Below, in pieces: positions 1-8,328 of a stretch of DNA of 42,230 nucleotides (position 1 is its first letter; each line of letters opens with the position of its first letter). The DNA is from an uncultured Pseudomonadota bacterium (GTDB lineage: Bacteria > Pseudomonadota > Gammaproteobacteria > Burkholderiales > Rhodocyclaceae). The notes under the pieces were generated by a model, which saw nothing but the letters and a program-made list of their open reading frames with translations, was not told the origin of the DNA and made no database searches. A program made the translations under genes and the position numbers. The stretch lies in the NCBI GenBank assembly GCA_946479855.1, contig CAMLHL010000020.1:1-42230 (forward strand), written 5' to 3'.

Positions 1-67
1 AGGGCACCATGGTTTCGTAGTCTTCGGTGTAGTCACCGGTCAGCATCAGGATTTTTCGGGCAGCCAT
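1..67 (-). CDS. DJ-1/PfpI family protein, 5' end only
   Basis: Only the first 22 codons are inside the window; they read MAARKILMLTGDYTEDYETM and run off the left edge. The pattern of a short beta strand (KILMLTGD) followed by a D/E-rich YTEDYE turn is typical of the N-terminus of DJ-1/PfpI glutamine-amidotransferase-like proteins. The start is well supported by an AAGGAGA Shine-Dalgarno sequence just upstream of the ATG on the minus strand. The catalytic Cys nucleophile elbow of the family lies beyond the window, so protease, chaperone or deglycase activity cannot be judged. It follows speD in the same direction, separated by a 94-bp gap that holds a near-perfect palindrome. Confidence 0.7.
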   Translation of the reverse strand, partial: MAARKILMLTGDYTEDYETMVP

Positions 68-91
68 GTTTGTCTCCTTGGATTTGTCATG

Positions 92-113
92 CCGTTGGCA
101 ATATTGCTAACGG
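92..113. repeat. 22-bp near-perfect palindrome between speD and the PfpI-family gene
   Basis: The arms CCGTTGGCAAT and ATTGCTAACGG match except at one position, which would be a G-U wobble in RNA read from one strand. It lies 25 bp upstream of the start of the PfpI-family gene. It could be an operator for that gene or a hairpin ending the speD transcript. No U-tract follows it on either strand, which argues for the operator. Confidence 0.45.
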
Positions 114-161
114 GTGGAACATTGTCGGAGCATTTCCCGGCCGGCGGGTAGCATCCGGCTG

Positions 162-548
162 CTACGTTGCCGGCGCCAGGCGGCCGCGATCGACGGTCGT
201 GCACTGCCGGTCTGCCGGCGCAAAGCGGCCGATTATTTCATCGAACAATGCTCTCGCCTTGGAACTGTTGTCGCCGCTGAAGTTGCACACATATACGTCT
301 ACCGTCACGCCGGCAACTTCCGGCCAGGTGTGGATGGCGAGGTGGGATTCGGCGAGGACGACGGTGCCGGTCACGCCGGCCGGCTGATCGGCGGCGTCGC
401 GGAAGGTGTGGAAGAGGCGACCGACGACACTCAGCCCGTGGCGCCGGCAGGCGTCCACGCAATAGGCCTCGAGGCCGGGGGCGTCGAGCAACAGGCTGGG
501 GGCGCAGCGGCAGCCGTGGAGGTCGGCGATCAGGTGCAGGCCGTTCAT
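162..548 (-). CDS. speD: S-adenosylmethionine decarboxylase proenzyme (pyruvoyl-dependent, class 1B)
   Basis: The enzyme decarboxylates S-adenosylmethionine to give the aminopropyl donor for spermidine synthesis and acts in the cytosol. At 128 aa it has the length of the short bacterial class (SpeH/SpeD type 1B). The diagnostic segment LAESHLAIHTWPE lies at about residues 66-78. Self-cleavage is expected between Glu67 and Ser68, with Ser68 becoming the pyruvoyl group and the two halves forming the beta and alpha chains. The ATG at 546-548 has no clear Shine-Dalgarno sequence, but it opens the conserved N-terminus. The nuclease gene ends 9 bp upstream in the same direction, and the parS-like palindrome lies at that junction. 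No spermidine synthase (speE) is visible in the window. Confidence 0.93.
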   Translation of the reverse strand: MNGLHLIADLHGCRCAPSLLLDAPGLEAYCVDACRRHGLSVVGRLFHTFRDAADQPAGVTGTVVLAESHLAIHTWPEVAGVTVDVYVCNFSGDNSSKARALFDEIIGRFAPADRQCTTVDRGRLAPAT

Positions 549-557
549 GGCTGAATT

Positions 558-1445
558 CTAGGGCGTTTCACGTGAAACGCGCGGGCCGAAAATGCCGTCG
601 AGCAGACGACCGAGCCGGAACCCGGCATCGACAAGGCGCCGGTTGGCCATATCCCGGCTATGCTGCCGGAAATCCTCGCCGATGATTGGCAGCAGGCTGC
701 CGCTGTCTGCCGGGTAGGCTTGGTCGAGCAGCCGGTGGCTCTCGTTGCGCCAAAGCCCGGTATTGCCCTGAATGGGCGGCGGGTAGTTTTCGAGCAGACG
801 CGCCGCGTTCTTTTGCAGGCGCTGACCGCGTAGCCAGGGCGGGCCGGGTAGATCATCCCAGTAAGTATGGATATTGGTAAATGGCAGGCGCTTGTTGAAT
901 GGGTTTTCGATTTCGAACCGGTTGCCGCCTGCGTCGCCATACCGTCCGACGTGCAGCGGTTGATGAATGTCGGCAACGAGATGGAGCAGCCAGGGCAGGG
1001 CAGCGGCAATTTCGGCTTTTTTGCCGGTCGACCGCAGCAGCCGCGAAATGCGCTCGATCTGGCGGTCAAGTTCGCCCTCGCGGACATTGCCGTCGGCATC
1101 GAGATCGACATAGTGCCAGCGTTTGTGGCGGGCGGTGTCCGGCAGACCGGGCAGAGGCGGGGTGGGCGATTCGCGTTCCTCGTCGTAGAAGCGTGGATCG
1201 TTGCGGATGTCATCCGGCCAGGTCGCGGCTTCGGCGAAGAGGGCGACGGCGTCGCCGGAACGGGCCCGGTCTGACCAACGGGCCCGTTCCGGGTGGTCGG
1301 CCAGGATGGCGCCGATGGTCGTTCGGGCCGCTGGCGACAACTGTTGCCAGGCGATTACCGCCACCAGCCGGTGGCCGGCGGCATTCCAAGCGTAGGCGGG
1401 TACGGTCAGCAAAAAGAAAAGCAGGGCAGCGAGGATTTGACGCAT
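558..1445 (-). CDS. S1/P1-type zinc-dependent nuclease, secreted
   Basis: The protein is 295 aa. It begins with a signal peptide (MRQILAALLFFLLTVPAYA) whose predicted cleavage leaves Trp20 at the mature N-terminus, as in S1/P1 nucleases, where that Trp binds the zinc cluster. Further family signatures are AAGHRLVAVIAW at about 22-33 and HLVADIHQPLHVGRYGDAGGN at about 155-175, which supply His and Asp zinc ligands. Family members degrade single-stranded DNA or RNA, or remove 3' phosphates, in the periplasm or outside the cell. The gene is divergent from rsmB, with 34 bp between start codons. Its last codons (VSRETP) are encoded by the parS-like palindrome at 563-580. Confidence 0.93.
   Translation of the reverse strand: MRQILAALLFFLLTVPAYAWNAAGHRLVAVIAWQQLSPAARTTIGAILADHPERARWSDRARSGDAVALFAEAATWPDDIRNDPRFYDEERESPTPPLPGLPDTARHKRWHYVDLDADGNVREGELDRQIERISRLLRSTGKKAEIAAALPWLLHLVADIHQPLHVGRYGDAGGNRFEIENPFNKRLPFTNIHTYWDDLPGPPWLRGQRLQKNAARLLENYPPPIQGNTGLWRNESHRLLDQAYPADSGSLLPIIGEDFRQHSRDMANRRLVDAGFRLGRLLDGIFGPRVSRETP
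563..580. promoter_or_regulatory. parS: parS-like ParB-binding site 1 (perfect 18-bp palindrome)
   Basis: GCGTTTCACGTGAAACGC is a perfect palindrome. Its inner 14 bp, GTTTCACGTGAAAC, equal the core of the canonical chromosomal parS (TGTTTCACGTGAAACA). It overlaps the last codons of the nuclease gene and lies just upstream of speD. ParB binds and spreads from such sites, which cluster around oriC in most bacteria. No parA or parB gene is in the window. Confidence 0.8.
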
Positions 1446-1479
1446 GAGGCCATTATGCCGCGTGCGATAATCCCGAGCT

Positions 1480-2739
1480 ATGTCCCGACTGCCCCTGAAT
1501 TCGCTCGCTCACGCCCTGCTCGAGGCGGCCCGCATCGATACCGCCGTAATCGGTGGGCAAAGCCTGGCCGACGGCCTGCTCGGCCGGGTCGATCCGGTTG
1601 CCCGGCCGGCCGTCCAGGATCTCGTCTATGGCAGCCTGCGCGCCTATGGACGGGGCGATTATTTCCTCGCCCGTCTGCTCGACAGGCCGCTCGCCGCCGA
1701 CGAAATCCGCGCCCTGCTGCTGGTCGCCATCTATCGCCTCGAAACCCGACCGGATGCGGCGCATACCGTCGTCGACCAGGCCGTATCGGCGGCCGGCGAA
1801 TTGGCGGGCGGCAACTTCCGCGGCCTGGCCAATGCCGTGCTGCGCAACTTCCTGCGCCAGCAAACCGCGCTGACAGCGGCCTTCGATGCCGATGCCAGCG
1901 CGGCGGCAATGCACCCGGACTGGTGGCTGGCCCAGTTGCAGGCCAACTATCCGCAAGACTGGCCGCGCATCGTCGCCGCCGGGAACGCGCCGCCACCGAT
2001 GGGGCTGCGGGTCAATTGCCGCCGCATCTCGCGTGACGACTACCAGTCGCAACTGGCTGCCGCCGGCATTGCCGCCACGCCGGTCGGCGAAGTCGGACTG
2101 GCGCTGGCACGGCCCGTTTCGGTCGACACCCTGCCGGGTTTTGCCGACGGGCTGGTCTCCGTACAGGATCCGGGCGCACAAATGGCCGCGCCGCTGCTCA
2201 ATCCGGCGCCGGGCAGTCGCGTCCTCGACGCCTGCGCCGCGCCGGGCGGCAAGACCGCGCACTTGCTGGAGCGCGGCGACGTCGACCTGCTGGCACTTGA
2301 CCTGAAACCCTCCCGCTGTCGCCGTATTGCCGAAACCCTGGCCCGCCTTGGCCTAAGCGCCCGGATCGAAGCGGCCGACTGCGCCAAGTTAACCACCTGG
2401 TGGGATGGCCGGCCCTTCGACGCCGTGCTCGCCGACGTCCCGTGCACCGCCAGCGGCGTCGTGCGCCGCAATCCGGATGCCAAATGGCTGCGTCGCGAAG
2501 CCGATATCGCCAGCTTTGCCGCGGCGCAGGCGCGCATACTGGACGCCTTGTGGCAGGTCGTGCGGCCCGGGGGTAAACTGCTCTATGCGACCTGCTCGGT
2601 TTTCCCGGCCGAGAACGGCGGGCAGATCGGACGTTTTCTCGAACGCCAGCCGCAGGCCAGCCGCTGCCATGAAGAACAGCTTCTACCCAGTGCCGAACAC
2701 GATGGCTTTTATTACTGCCTGCTCGAAAAGCGCGCTTGA
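1480..2739 (+). CDS. rsmB: 16S rRNA (cytosine(967)-C(5))-methyltransferase RsmB
   Basis: RsmB (Sun/Fmu) uses SAM to methylate C967 of 16S rRNA. The 419-aa protein has an N-terminal NusB-like RNA-binding domain (about 1-135), for which the HTVVDQAV and FRGLANAVLRNFL segments are typical, and a C-terminal Rossmann methyltransferase domain. Motif I, LDACAAPGGK, is at 249-258. The two catalytic cysteines are Cys322 in DVPCTASGVVRRNPD and Cys372 in ATCSVFPAENG. The length matches the family. It heads a run of plus-strand genes (DUF4390, ntrY, ntrX, trkA, trkH), an arrangement common in betaproteobacteria near the origin, where it often follows def-fmt. Confidence 0.97.
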   Translation: MSRLPLNSLAHALLEAARIDTAVIGGQSLADGLLGRVDPVARPAVQDLVYGSLRAYGRGDYFLARLLDRPLAADEIRALLLVAIYRLETRPDAAHTVVDQAVSAAGELAGGNFRGLANAVLRNFLRQQTALTAAFDADASAAAMHPDWWLAQLQANYPQDWPRIVAAGNAPPPMGLRVNCRRISRDDYQSQLAAAGIAATPVGEVGLALARPVSVDTLPGFADGLVSVQDPGAQMAAPLLNPAPGSRVLDACAAPGGKTAHLLERGDVDLLALDLKPSRCRRIAETLARLGLSARIEAADCAKLTTWWDGRPFDAVLADVPCTASGVVRRNPDAKWLRREADIASFAAAQARILDALWQVVRPGGKLLYATCSVFPAENGGQIGRFLERQPQASRCHEEQLLPSAEHDGFYYCLLEKRA

Positions 2740-2839
2740 CCTCGGAGCGAGCGCCGGCCCCGCCATTCATGGTGGGGCAGACGGGACGAACCGGGCCGGA
2801 GCTGACGGCTCCCCAAATACATGGCGAGGAAGCTTCGGC

Positions 2840-3463
2840 TTGCCGCCCGGAGTGATCCAGTTGCTGCGCCTCTGGTTGCTGGCACTGGTTTTCGGGCCCG
2901 TCGTGGCGTTTTCTGCCGAAATTGAGGTCGTCAATCCGCAGTTGGTCGCTGGTGACGATGGCTATGTGCTATCGGCCGATTTCAAGCTCGAACTCAATCC
3001 GCGTCTTGAAGAAGCGGTAGCCAAAGGGGTCGTACTCTATTTCGTGGCCGATTTCGAACTGACCAAGGCGCGCTGGTACTGGCTGGATGAAAAACTGGCC
3101 AGCCGCAGCCAGACCTACCGGCTCTCCTATAACGCCTTGACCCGGCAATACCGCTTGTCGGCCGGAGCCGGTTTGCATCAGTCGTTTCCCTCACTCTCCG
3201 ATGCCTTGCTGGTTCTCTCCCGCTTGCGCAACTGGGCCGTTGTTGACCGGGGTGACAAGGGGATACGCGCCGGCGAGACGTATGATGCGGCGCTGCGCCT
3301 GCGGCTCGATGTCACCCAGCTGCCGCGCCCCTTCCAGATTACGGCGCTCGGCAACAAGGACTGGAGCCTGGCTTCCGACTGGAAGATTTGGCAGGCCAAT
3401 CTGCCCCTCCTGCCCGCTGTTGCAGCGCCTGCACCGGCGCCCGCACCGACGGACGCCAAATGA
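2840..3463 (+). CDS. DUF4390 domain-containing protein, exported
   Basis: The protein is about 207 aa and of unknown function, with a hydrophobic signal segment (LLRLWLLALVFGPVVAFSA) followed by a beta-rich domain. Segments such as EIEVVNPQLV, LSADFKLELNPRLEEAV, GVVLYFVADFEL and RWYWLDEKLA are characteristic of DUF4390. The C-terminus is an Ala-Pro tail. The start is uncertain. TTG at 2840 has a good GAGGAAG ribosome-binding site 7 nt upstream, whereas GTG at 2852 would give a signal peptide nearer the usual length but has no well-spaced site. The stop overlaps the ntrY start (ATGA), implying translational coupling. In this family the gene almost always precedes ntrY, so a role linked to envelope sensing is possible but unproven. 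Confidence 0.88.
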   Translation: MPPGVIQLLRLWLLALVFGPVVAFSAEIEVVNPQLVAGDDGYVLSADFKLELNPRLEEAVAKGVVLYFVADFELTKARWYWLDEKLASRSQTYRLSYNALTRQYRLSAGAGLHQSFPSLSDALLVLSRLRNWAVVDRGDKGIRAGETYDAALRLRLDVTQLPRPFQITALGNKDWSLASDWKIWQANLPLLPAVAAPAPAPAPTDAK

Positions 3464-5616
3464 AGCGCTTTGTCGCCGCCGGCGGGGCCTTTGCTGCAGC
3501 CATCGGAGGCATCCTGTGGTTCCTGCTGCTGATGTCGACGGCGGCCGACACCGTCATCTTTTCCCGGAACTACCCTTTGTTGATCGGCCTCAACGTCATT
3601 CTGGCGCTGGCCATGGTCGGGCTGGTTGGCTGGCAGTTGCGTACGCTCTGGCGCGATTATCGGGCGCAGGTTTTCGGTGCCCGCCTGAAGTTGCGCCTGA
3701 TGCTGATGTTCGGGGTGATCGCCGTGTTGCCCGGGGCGCTGGTCTATGGCGTGTCGGTGCAATTCGTCACCCGCTCGATCGAAAGCTGGTTCGACGTTCG
3801 TGTCGAAAAGGCGCTTGAATCGGGCCTGCAGCTTGGCCGCTCGGCGCTTGATTCGCTGCTTGCCGACCTGGTCGACAAGGGGCGCAGCATGGCGATCGAG
3901 CTTTCCGACATCCAGGAATCCTCCCGCCGCTCGGCCCTGCTGCGGCTGCGCGAGGAAAAGGGCGTCCAGTCGGCGGCGCTGTTCTCGGTTGGCGGCCAAT
4001 TGTTGTCCAGCGCGACCGGCGAGCTGAGCAGTCTGCTGCCCGATCTGCCCAGCCAGGCGCAGCTCAAGCAGGCGCGCAGCACACGCTCGGTTGGCACCGT
4101 CGAGGGAGAGGGCGGCAAGCTTTACCTGCGCGTGCTGGTGCCGGTGACGGCCCGCGACATGTTCGAGGAACCGCGCATCCTGCAGTTGACCCAGCCGGTG
4201 CCGCCGAGCCTGGCGCACGACGCCGATGCCGTGCAGGACGTCTATCGCGATTACCAGGAACTTCAGCTCGCCCGCGAGGGACTGACGCGGATTTATGCCC
4301 TGACCCTGACGTTGACCGTACTGGTCGCCCTGTTCGGCGCTTTTGCGCTGGCTTACCTGATGGCGCGCCGCCTGGTGGCCCCCCTCTACATCCTGGCTGA
4401 AGGCACGCAAGCGGTGGCACAGGGCGATTTCTCGCCGCGCCAGGCGATCTATAGCGGCGACGAACTTGGGGTCTTGACCCAGTCCTTCAACCGGATGACC
4501 CGACAGCTCGACGACGCCCGTCGCGAAACCGAACGCCACCGGGCGGAACTGGAATCGGCGCGCGGCTATCTGGAATCGATTCTCGCCAATCTGTCGACTG
4601 GCGTGCTGGTCTTTGACCGGCGCTTCGTTCTGCGGACGGTTAATGAGGGCGCATTGACCATCCTGAACGACGATTTCTGCGGGCTGGTCGGCGCTATGGT
4701 CGAGGACTGGCCGCGCCAGCAGGCGCTCGGCACCTTCATCCGCGAGCATTTTGCGGCGACCGAGGACGTGGAGTGGCAGGCCCAACTAGAAATGGATCGG
4801 CCGAATGGCATGCCGCAGGTTCTCCTGTTGCGCGGCTCGCGCCTGCCGGCGGCCAGTGGTGGCGGCGACGTCGTGGTCTTTGACGACGTTACCCGGCTGA
4901 TCGCCGCCCAGCGCAGTGCTGCCTGGGGCGAGGTGGCGCGCCGCCTGGCGCACGAAATCAAGAATCCGCTGACGCCAATCCAGCTTTCCGCCGAGCGCCT
5001 GCAGTTCAAGCTGGCCGACAAGCTGGGCAATGGCGATGCCGATATGCTGGCCCGCGGCACGCAGACCATCATCAATCAGGTCCAGGCGATGAAGCGCATG
5101 GTCGATGATTTCCGTGACTATGCCCGCCTGCCGGCCCCGGATGTGGCATCGCTCGACCTGAATGGGCTGATCGGCGAAATGCTCGGCTTGTACGAAAGCT
5201 CGTCGGCGCGCATCGAAACCCGGCTGGCCGGCGATCTACCCGCCATCCTTGGCGACGCAACGCAGTTGCGGCAGATCATCCACAACCTGCTGCGCAATGC
5301 CGAAGATGCACTTGAAGGCCGCGACAACGGGCGTATCCTGATTCAGACCGAAGTGGCCGGGCGCCAGGCCCGGCTGACCATCGCCGACAATGGCCCGGGC
5401 TTTCCGGTCGAACTGCTGTCACGTATTTTTGAACCCTATGTGACGACCAAGGCGCGCGGTACTGGCCTTGGCCTGTCCATCGTCAAGAAAATTGTCGAAG
5501 AACATCTGGGCACCATTGAAATCAGTAACGCACCCGAGGGCGGCGCCCGGATCGAGATTCGCCTGCCCCTGGTGAAGGAGGAGGAAGCCAAGCATGGCCA
5601 TCATACTGGTCGTTGA
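3460..5616 (+). CDS. NtrY-type sensor histidine kinase
   Basis: The protein is 718 aa. Three hydrophobic segments lie in the first 100 residues (about 8-28, 43-63 and 80-100) and a fourth at about 280-305, as in NtrY. A HAMP domain follows (about 300-365), then a PAS domain (about 375-480), a HisKA domain with the H-box LAHEIKNPLTPIQLSAERLQ (phospho-acceptor His498), and a HATPase domain with N-box IIHNLLRNAEDALEG, G1 box DNGPGF near 643 and a TGLGLSIVKK G2 box. It probably phosphorylates the NtrX-like protein encoded next, whose gene overlaps its 3' end by 23 bp. The start at 3460 overlaps the DUF4390 stop. The signal is not known; NtrYX systems are linked to nitrogen, redox or envelope control. 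Confidence 0.93.
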   Translation: MKRFVAAGGAFAAAIGGILWFLLLMSTAADTVIFSRNYPLLIGLNVILALAMVGLVGWQLRTLWRDYRAQVFGARLKLRLMLMFGVIAVLPGALVYGVSVQFVTRSIESWFDVRVEKALESGLQLGRSALDSLLADLVDKGRSMAIELSDIQESSRRSALLRLREEKGVQSAALFSVGGQLLSSATGELSSLLPDLPSQAQLKQARSTRSVGTVEGEGGKLYLRVLVPVTARDMFEEPRILQLTQPVPPSLAHDADAVQDVYRDYQELQLAREGLTRIYALTLTLTVLVALFGAFALAYLMARRLVAPLYILAEGTQAVAQGDFSPRQAIYSGDELGVLTQSFNRMTRQLDDARRETERHRAELESARGYLESILANLSTGVLVFDRRFVLRTVNEGALTILNDDFCGLVGAMVEDWPRQQALGTFIREHFAATEDVEWQAQLEMDRPNGMPQVLLLRGSRLPAASGGGDVVVFDDVTRLIAAQRSAAWGEVARRLAHEIKNPLTPIQLSAERLQFKLADKLGNGDADMLARGTQTIINQVQAMKRMVDDFRDYARLPAPDVASLDLNGLIGEMLGLYESSSARIETRLAGDLPAILGDATQLRQIIHNLLRNAEDALEGRDNGRILIQTEVAGRQARLTIADNGPGFPVELLSRIFEPYVTTKARGTGLGLSIVKKIVEEHLGTIEISNAPEGGARIEIRLPLVKEEEAKHGHHTGR

Positions 5617-6859
5617 TGACGAAGTCGGGATCCGCGAGCTGCTGTCGGAAATCCTGATCGACGAAGGCTACGATGTCCGGCTGGCGGAAAACGCCACGGC
5701 GGCCCGGAGGATTCGCGGCGAACTGCGTCCCGATCTCGTCCTGCTCGACATCTGGATGCCCGATACCGACGGTATCTCGCTGCTCAAGGAATGGCACGCC
5801 GAGGGCCACCTCAACATGCCGGTGGTCATGATGTCGGGCCACGGCACCATCGATACGGCGGTCGAGGCGACGCGCTTCGGCGCTTTCGATTTTCTGGAAA
5901 AACCGATTGCCCTGCAAAAACTGCTGAGCACGGTACAGAAGGCGCTCAAGCACGACAAGCCGCCGGCGCGTCCGCCCCTGACGCTGGAAGCCTTCAGCCG
6001 CTCAGCTTTCATCAAGGAATTCAAGCGGCGGCTGGAGCAGGCTGCCGCCAAGTCGCCGGTCCTGCTGCTCAAGGGAGCCAGCGGCGGCATGGCGGAAATC
6101 TGTGCCCGCACCCTGCAGCCGCCGCGGGCACCGTGGCTGGATCTCTCGGGGGTGAGCAGCGCGCTGACCCAGGAGATGCTGGAAAAGGTCAGCGGCGGCA
6201 TCCTCTTCGTGCCGGATCTCGCCGCATTGGGCAAGATGCAGCAGATGAACCTGGCCTTTGCGGTCGACCGCCTGGAAAAGCTGAATTTGCAGTTGATCGC
6301 CGCCACCGTGGCCGCGCTTCATACCCTTGGCGAGGCGGGCTGGGACAGCAAGCTGCTGACCCGGCTGGGCGAAATCTGGGTGGCCATGCCCTCGCTGGCC
6401 GGACATGGCGATGAGTTGCCGGAAATCGCCAGCCTGCTGCTGACCAATTTCGTCGAGCGCGGCGAAGTGCCGCCCCGCCGTTTTTCGACGGCGGCGCTCA
6501 ACGCGCTGCGCACGCTGCCCTGGAAAAATCTGCCCGAATCGAGCTGGAGCGACATCTACGCCCTCGTGCGCAATCTGGCGGTCACCTCGCTGGACGAGGA
6601 AATCAGCGCCGACGACGTGAGCCGGGTCATGCCGCAGGAAGCGGGCGAAGCGCCGGAGGTCCTGTCATTGCTGCCGCTGCTGGCGCAGCCCTTGCGCGAG
6701 GCGCGTGATGCCTTCGAAAAGCTCTATTTCGAGCATCACCTGCGTCTCGAGGGCGGTAACATGACCAAGCTGGCCGAACGCTCGGGGCTGGAGCGCACCC
6801 ATCTGTACCGCAAATTGAAACAACTGGACGTCAAGCTCGGCAAACGCGGCGAAGAATAG
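5594..6859 (+). CDS. NtrX-like response regulator with degenerate AAA+ domain
   Basis: The 421-aa protein has an intact receiver domain (residues 1-120: acidic pair Asp8/Asp9, phospho-acceptor Asp52, Ser81, Lys103) and a C-terminal Fis-type helix-turn-helix (about 390-420, GNMTKLAERSGLERTHLYRKL). The middle region sits where the sigma-54 activator ATPase should be but has lost its catalytic parts. The Walker A position reads LKGASGGMAE (159-168) instead of GESGTGKE. No GAFTGA loop is present; about 30 residues separate the two Walker positions where about 60-65 are usual. The Walker B position reads GGILFVPDLA (201-210) instead of GGTLFLDEI. It should therefore bind DNA but neither hydrolyse ATP nor contact sigma-54. 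Its gene overlaps ntrY and precedes trkA. Confidence 0.9.
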   Translation: MAIILVVDDEVGIRELLSEILIDEGYDVRLAENATAARRIRGELRPDLVLLDIWMPDTDGISLLKEWHAEGHLNMPVVMMSGHGTIDTAVEATRFGAFDFLEKPIALQKLLSTVQKALKHDKPPARPPLTLEAFSRSAFIKEFKRRLEQAAAKSPVLLLKGASGGMAEICARTLQPPRAPWLDLSGVSSALTQEMLEKVSGGILFVPDLAALGKMQQMNLAFAVDRLEKLNLQLIAATVAALHTLGEAGWDSKLLTRLGEIWVAMPSLAGHGDELPEIASLLLTNFVERGEVPPRRFSTAALNALRTLPWKNLPESSWSDIYALVRNLAVTSLDEEISADDVSRVMPQEAGEAPEVLSLLPLLAQPLREARDAFEKLYFEHHLRLEGGNMTKLAERSGLERTHLYRKLKQLDVKLGKRGEE

Positions 6860-6884
6860 CGGGGCTGCCTATCAGGGAGGGGTC

Positions 6885-8318
6885 ATGAAAGTCATCATTC
6901 TCGGTGCCGGGCAGGTCGGCGCCAGTGTCGCCGAAGGCCTGGTTTCGGAAGAAAATGACATTACCGTCGTCGACAGTGATGGCCTTCGCCTGATGACGCT
7001 GCAGGACAAGCTCGATCTGCGCGTCGTCGTCGGCAACGCGGCGACCCCCAGTGTCCTGCGCGACGCCGGCGCGGACGACGCCGACATGGTCATTGCCGTA
7101 ACGCAAAGCGACCAGGTCAATCTGGTCGCCTGCAAGCTTGCCCAGAGCGTCTTCAATGTCCCGACGCGCATAGCCCGCCTGCGTTCGCAGGACTTTCTCC
7201 AGGATGCCGCGCTGTTGTCGCCGGCCAATTTCGCCGTCGATTTCGCGCTCTGCCCGGAGCAGGTGATTACCGATTACATCCGGCGCCTGATCGAGTTTCC
7301 GGAAGCCCTGCAGGTCCTGAATTTTGCCAATGGCCGGGTCAGCCTTGTTGCCGTGCGGGCCTACGAGGGCGGCTTGCTGGTCGGCAAGCAGATCCGGGAA
7401 ATGCGTGCGTATCTGCCGGTCGGGATGGATGCGCGGATCGCCGCCATTTTTCGGCGCGACCAGGCGGTTTTTCCAGAGGGTGATACGGTCGTTGAAGCTG
7501 GCGACGAAGTCTTCCTGCTCGCGGCCGCTGAGCATATCCGGCCGGTGCTGTGCCAGTTACGGCGGATGATGGAGCCGGTGGAGCGGATCATGATTGCCGG
7601 TGGCGGCAATATTGGTCTTCGTCTCGCCAGATCGCTGGAAAAACGCTATGAGATCAAGCTGATCGAAGGCCGCAAGGAGCGCGCCGAGCTGATCGCCAAC
7701 GAACTGGACAATACCTTGGTCCTGCTCGGCGACGCGACCGATGAAGAGTTGCTGGAGCAGGAAAACATCGCCGAGATGGATCTTTTTCTGGCCGTGACCA
7801 ACGATGACGAAGACAACATCATGGCCGGCAGCCTGGCCAAGCGGCTCGGCTGCAAGCGGGTGGTTGCCCTGATCAACCGGCGGGCCTATGCCGAGATGAT
7901 CGAGGGCGGACCGATCGATATCGGTATTTCGCCGGCCCAGGTGTCGATCGGCACCTTGCTGGCCCACGTCCGGCATGGCGATGTCGCGGAGGTGCATTCC
8001 TTGCGCCGGGGCGCCGCCGAGGCCCTGGAGCTGGTGGCTCACGGCGACGCCAAAACCTCGCAGATCATCGGCAAGCGTATCGACCAGATCGACTGGCCGC
8101 ACGGAGTAACCATTGCGGCGCTGGTCCGCAACTTCGACCAGGTGGTGGTGGTCGGCCAGACCGACGACTGGACGTCGATCACCCGCCATGGCGAGGTGGT
8201 TATCGCCCATCACGATACCGTGATCCAGGCGGGCGACCATGTCATCGTCTTCTGCACCCGCAAGAAGCTGGTCCAGAAGGTTGAAAAGCTGTTCCAGGTC
8301 GGCTTCCACTTCCTCTAA
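6885..8318 (+). CDS. trkA: Trk system potassium transporter peripheral protein TrkA
   Basis: TrkA is the cytosolic NAD(H)-binding gating subunit of the Trk/Ktr potassium uptake system. The 477-aa protein contains two tandem RCK units. The first begins MKVIILGAGQVGASVAEGL with a classic GxGxxG dinucleotide fold and is followed by a TrkA_C domain (about 140-220). The second begins near 235 (IMIAGGGNIGLRLARSLE), with its TrkA_C domain at about 370-455. The length matches the double-RCK TrkA of proteobacteria. A GGGAGGGG-type ribosome-binding site precedes the ATG. The gene lies 25 bp after the NtrX-like gene and 10 bp before trkH, so it is probably cotranscribed with both. Confidence 0.97.
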   Translation: MKVIILGAGQVGASVAEGLVSEENDITVVDSDGLRLMTLQDKLDLRVVVGNAATPSVLRDAGADDADMVIAVTQSDQVNLVACKLAQSVFNVPTRIARLRSQDFLQDAALLSPANFAVDFALCPEQVITDYIRRLIEFPEALQVLNFANGRVSLVAVRAYEGGLLVGKQIREMRAYLPVGMDARIAAIFRRDQAVFPEGDTVVEAGDEVFLLAAAEHIRPVLCQLRRMMEPVERIMIAGGGNIGLRLARSLEKRYEIKLIEGRKERAELIANELDNTLVLLGDATDEELLEQENIAEMDLFLAVTNDDEDNIMAGSLAKRLGCKRVVALINRRAYAEMIEGGPIDIGISPAQVSIGTLLAHVRHGDVAEVHSLRRGAAEALELVAHGDAKTSQIIGKRIDQIDWPHGVTIAALVRNFDQVVVVGQTDDWTSITRHGEVVIAHHDTVIQAGDHVIVFCTRKKLVQKVEKLFQVGFHFL

Positions 8319-8328
8319 GGAGCGGCTC

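Noticed and set aside
3178..4785. Long minus-strand open frame opposite ntrY
   Set aside because: Low-complexity Gln/Arg/Ala translation with no domain; it is an antisense shadow of the DUF4390 and ntrY genes, which overlap in a typical operon.
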